Assembly: GCA_039925865.1 (NCBI GenBank) | Contig: JBDSYA010000019.1 | Location: 1-9,540, forward strand | Origin: JBDSYA01 sp039925865 | GTDB lineage: Bacteria > Bacteroidota > Ignavibacteria > Tepidaquicellales > Tepidaquicellaceae | Direction: 5' to 3' | Length of the DNA: 9,540 nt | Shown here: positions 7,273-9,540 of the stretch, piece by piece | Layout of the letters: the number at the start of each line of letters is the position of its first letter | Numbering within the stretch: the stretch's first letter is position 1 | The notes under the pieces: model-generated | What the model saw: the letters and a program-made list of their open reading frames with translations, nothing else | Databases searched by the model: none | What the model was told of the DNA's origin: nothing | Position numbers and translations under genes: made by a program

Positions 7273-7977
7273 ATGAGAATGTTTAAAAAGTTTTATCTTC
7301 TGATCCCTTTGACAGCCTGCGCTTTAATATTATCATCCTGTATTTCAATCAACAGAAATATTTCTATTAATAAAGACGGGTCGGGCACAGAAATCATGAC
7401 AATAAAATTCGATAAAATGTTTTACAGCATGATGGCTTCAATGAGCACATTAATGGATTCAAGCCGAAGGCATGGGTATCTTGACTCATTGTACAGCGAT
7501 GAAGTTTTTATGGATAAAACCAAAGATAACTACGATTCAACTCCGGGAATAAAAGTGAATGATATTTTCTCCGTTAAAGATCCGGATTCTTCAAATAGCT
7601 TTGTAATTAAATATGAATTTGACAGCCTTATAAAGATCGGATCTTCATTAGATAATATCAAAACATCCGGACCTGCGGCTGATCAGACAACAGTAACATA
7701 TTACAGGGAAGGAAATAATATTCTTTTTAATTACATTTATCAGGAGAATACACCACCGGGTTTACAAAACAATGACTCAGTGAATGCAGAGATGCGAAAA
7801 GGAATGGCAGAGCTTTTTAAGGGAGGCAATTTTAATTTCGAAATACAATTTCCTTATGAAGTGGTAAGCTCAAATGCAAATTCCTCTGAGGGTGGAAAAC
7901 TTAAATGGAGTTATTCGATATCAGAATTAATGTCAATGGGGCAAATGAAACTTGAGGCTGTGTTAAAGGAATATTGA
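7273..7977 (+). CDS. Putative lipoprotein of unknown function
   Basis: From ATG 7273 the product has 234 residues. It starts MRMFKKFYLLIPL and has a lipobox LSSC with Cys23, so a type II signal peptide and lipid attachment to an envelope membrane are expected. The frame extends up to a TTG at 7243, but that would add ten residues ahead of a normal lipoprotein signal, so I prefer 7273; ATG 7279 is equally possible. The mature part opens with NISINKDGSGTEIMTIKFDK, then a Met/Ser-rich helix (YSMMASMSTLMDSS) and a beta-rich region ending in WSYSISELMSMGQMKLEAVL. The layout of an NxDGSGxxxxxI strand followed by a Trp-containing closing sheet vaguely resembles LppM/DUF3153-type lipoproteins, but I am not sure of the family and assign no function. 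It has no partner on its strand: the M1 gene diverges and recX converges with an 8-bp gap. Confidence 0.8.
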   Translation: MRMFKKFYLLIPLTACALILSSCISINRNISINKDGSGTEIMTIKFDKMFYSMMASMSTLMDSSRRHGYLDSLYSDEVFMDKTKDNYDSTPGIKVNDIFSVKDPDSSNSFVIKYEFDSLIKIGSSLDNIKTSGPAADQTTVTYYREGNNILFNYIYQENTPPGLQNNDSVNAEMRKGMAELFKGGNFNFEIQFPYEVVSSNANSSEGGKLKWSYSISELMSMGQMKLEAVLKEY

Positions 7978-7985
7978 GTTCATAG

Positions 7986-8612
7986 TTATTCATTCTCTTC
8001 TACATTCACTACTTTTCCTGCGATCTCAAAACTAAATCCCCTTGAGATCAGATATCGGTAACACTTTTGCTTTTTATCAGCACTGTCTTTTGCTTTTACT
8101 TTACCGGAATATTTCCGGTAAAGTTTAATTGCTGATTCAAGTTCTTTTTCTTCCGAATAATTTTCCTTCAGCATATTTTCCGCAGTTTCTTTGTCAATTC
8201 CCTTTTCAAAAAGTTTGATCTGCAGTAATCTTTTACCAAGAGGTTTACTGCGGATCTTTGATTCAAGAAATAATTTGGCAAAAGAGCTGTCATCTATGTA
8301 TTTTTGATCTTCCAGCAACTTAATAATTTTGTCAATAATAACTTCAGAGATCTTTTTTTCTTTAAGTTTCTTAGTAAGCTCCTTTTTGCTTCGTTGCCTG
8401 TAAGATAAAAAGGAATAAGATATCTTTTTGCCGAAATTAAATTCATCCTGCTCTCTTATTTCTTTGATCTTCTCTTCTTCGATCTCATCACCTGACCTGA
8501 GTCCAAAAATTAGAATTGTATCTTCATACAAACCAAAACCAAATTCTCCGTCAATGTACAGGTTATATCTTGTACTGTCTTTTTTCTGTTTTTCGATCTT
8601 AGTGATCTTCAT
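7986..8612 (-). CDS. recX: RecX, regulator of RecA
   Basis: This 208-residue protein has the RecX pattern of repeated three-helix units: SYSFLSYRQRSKKELTKKLKEK (about 65-86), LEDQKYIDDSSFAKLFLESK with R121 (100-121), then LGKRLLQIKLFEKGID (125-140) and a C-terminal unit ending ISRGFSFEIAGKVV. RecX binds inside the RecA filament groove and in most species blocks or reverses filament growth. A beta-rich N-terminal extension (residues 1-50, KITKIEKQ, YIDGEFGFGL) is common in FCB and Firmicute RecX. It is directly downstream of recA on the same strand, as in many bacteria, separated by 68 bp that contain a terminator-like hairpin. ATG 8612 follows the hairpin U-tract closely and has no Shine-Dalgarno sequence. 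The stop lies 8 bp from the convergent lipoprotein gene, with no terminator in that gap. Confidence 0.92.
   Translation of the reverse strand: MKITKIEKQKKDSTRYNLYIDGEFGFGLYEDTILIFGLRSGDEIEEEKIKEIREQDEFNFGKKISYSFLSYRQRSKKELTKKLKEKKISEVIIDKIIKLLEDQKYIDDSSFAKLFLESKIRSKPLGKRLLQIKLFEKGIDKETAENMLKENYSEEKELESAIKLYRKYSGKVKAKDSADKKQKCYRYLISRGFSFEIAGKVVNVEENE
8098..8124. terminator. Perfect 12-bp inverted repeat within recX; possible plus-strand terminator
   Basis: ACTTTACCGGAA (8098-8109) and TTCCGGTAAAGT (8113-8124) are exact complements around a TAT loop. It lies within recX codons for residues 163-172 (KLYRKYSGKV). On the plus strand it stands 120 nt after the lipoprotein stop, where no other terminator is visible, and runs into TTAATT, only a weak T-tract. 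The terminator role is inference; the hairpin itself is seen directly. Confidence 0.4.
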
Positions 8613-8621
8613 ATTACAAAT

Positions 8622-8658
8622 AAAAAAAACTGCTGAAAGTATTTTTTCAACAGTTTTT
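8622..8658 (-). terminator. Intrinsic terminator/attenuator between recA and recX
   Basis: On the minus strand, AAAAACTG (8658-8651) pairs with CAGTTTTT (8632-8625). After one mismatch the stem continues for five more pairs (8649-8645 with 8638-8634) around a 6-nt loop. The transcript then has a run of eight U (8629-8622). It starts 22 nt after the recA stop and ends about 10 nt before the recX ATG. A leaky terminator in this position is known in E. coli recA-recX. Confidence 0.85.
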
Positions 8659-8680
8659 AAAATTAAATTATTTCAACTTT

Positions 8681-9540
8681 TTATTTTTTCTTTGCTGCAG
8701 TATCTTCTTTTTTAGATTCTTTTTCATTTGTTGAATTTGAAGGTGTATCAGTTGTTATGCCGAGCATCTTTTTTACTTCACCGAATAACTGCTTCAGAAG
8801 TTCTTTATCTTCAATCAGCATTTTCTTCACGCCGTCTCGTCCCTGCATTCTGTTATCACCATACTGAAACCACGCTCCTGATTTTTTTATGATTTCCTTA
8901 TTCACGGCCAGATCTACAAGATCACCGAGCTTTGATATTCCTTCGTTGTACATGATATCAAATTCAACTTCTTTGAAAGGCGGCGCAACTTTATTCTTTA
9001 CAACCTTAACTTTTGTCCTGTTGCCGATGACTTCAGTACCGTCTTTTATTGCAGCAATCCTTCTGATATCCATCCTGATGGATGCGTAAAATTTAAGCGC
9101 TTTACCTCCTGTTGTAGTTTCCGGGCTGCCAAACATCACACCAATCTTTTCTCTTAACTGATTTGTAAATATCAAAACTACATTTGATTTAGAGACTGCT
9201 GCAGTTAATTTTCTTAAAGCCTGCGACATCAGTCTTGCCTGCATCCCCATTACCGAATCACCCATCTCGCCTTCTATTTCCGCTCTTGGCGTTAAAGCTG
9301 CAACTGAATCAACTACAATAACATCAAGTGAATTGCTCCTTACCAGAGTTTCACAAATTTCTAATGCCTGTTCACCATACTCGGGCTGTGAAATCAAAAG
9401 ATTATTAACATCTACACCCAGTTTTTGTGCATAACCGGTATCAAGTGCATGTTCAGTGTCAATAAATGCTGCCAGTCCTCCTGTCTTTTGAGCTTCAGCA
9501 ATTATGTGAAGACTCAATGTAGTTTTTCCGGAGGATTCCG
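8681..9540 (-). CDS. recA: RecA recombinase, 5' end outside window
   Basis: The frame runs off the right edge. At the edge it reads ESSGKTTLSLHI, the end of the Walker A loop (GPESSGKTT), so the first 65-70 residues are missing and the TTG at 9517 is an internal Leu, not a start. Also visible are the IDTEHALD strand with the catalytic Glu, SQPEYGEQALE, Walker B LDVIVVDS (9305-9328), loop L1 EGEMGDSVMGMQARLMSQAL, the NQLREKIGVMFG strand, loop L2 SPETTTGGKALKFYAS and the C-terminal domain from about VEFDIMYNEGISKLGD onward. RecA forms ATP-dependent filaments on single-stranded DNA for homologous recombination and triggers LexA-type SOS cleavage. The tail after LGI is Ser/Thr/Lys-rich and ends in KKK, less acidic than the tail of E. 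coli RecA. Any SOS box would lie outside the window. recX follows on the same strand. Confidence 0.98.
   Translation of the reverse strand, partial: ESSGKTTLSLHIIAEAQKTGGLAAFIDTEHALDTGYAQKLGVDVNNLLISQPEYGEQALEICETLVRSNSLDVIVVDSVAALTPRAEIEGEMGDSVMGMQARLMSQALRKLTAAVSKSNVVLIFTNQLREKIGVMFGSPETTTGGKALKFYASIRMDIRRIAAIKDGTEVIGNRTKVKVVKNKVAPPFKEVEFDIMYNEGISKLGDLVDLAVNKEIIKKSGAWFQYGDNRMQGRDGVKKMLIEDKELLKQLFGEVKKMLGITTDTPSNSTNEKESKKEDTAAKKK

Noticed and set aside
9517..9540. recA starting at 9517
   Set aside because: The codon is TTG (Leu) directly after the Walker A residues ESSGKTT, so the gene continues past the window edge.

Overview
The window is AT-rich DNA from a bacterium of the Bacteroidetes/Ignavibacteria/Chlorobi (FCB) group. 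Three things point there: a secreted subtilase ending in a type IX secretion (Por) sorting domain, start codons mostly without a Shine-Dalgarno sequence, and a hup promoter matching the Bacteroidetes pattern (TTG, 20 nt, TAnnTTTG). I cannot place it more finely; an Ignavibacteria-like lineage is a guess from protein style.

Region 1 (1-441) is the unusual part. It holds the 3' end of a small GIY-YIG endonuclease gene of the UPF0213 type, a roughly 110-nt segment of about 50% G+C that can fold into a closed multi-branch structure, and a second copy of the same endonuclease gene broken by an in-frame stop and a frameshift. The two copies lie 362 bp apart and differ almost only at synonymous sites. 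Region 2 (442-704) is AT-rich and non-coding, with the hup promoter at its end. The HU gene (705-977) follows, ending in a terminator that also serves the convergent protease gene.

Region 3 (1048-7140, minus strand) is a two-gene unit: an envelope-anchored M1 zinc aminopeptidase, then 24 bp later a 1433-residue T9SS-secreted S8 protease carrying a seven-repeat calcium-binding beta-propeller. Together they suggest outer-surface protein digestion followed by peptide trimming (inference). A 132-bp divergent gap with a perfect inverted repeat separates this unit from a plus-strand lipoprotein of unknown function.

Region 4 (7986-9540, minus strand) is recA, truncated by the window edge, followed by recX. 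An intrinsic terminator-like hairpin between them ends about 10 nt before the recX start codon, so recX probably depends on read-through. The 3' part of recX also contains a perfect 12-bp inverted repeat that could stop plus-strand transcription coming from the lipoprotein gene.

The best candidate for something undescribed is the endonuclease plus structured-segment unit at the left edge. The rest is a clear but fairly ordinary FCB gene set with some interesting regulatory detail.
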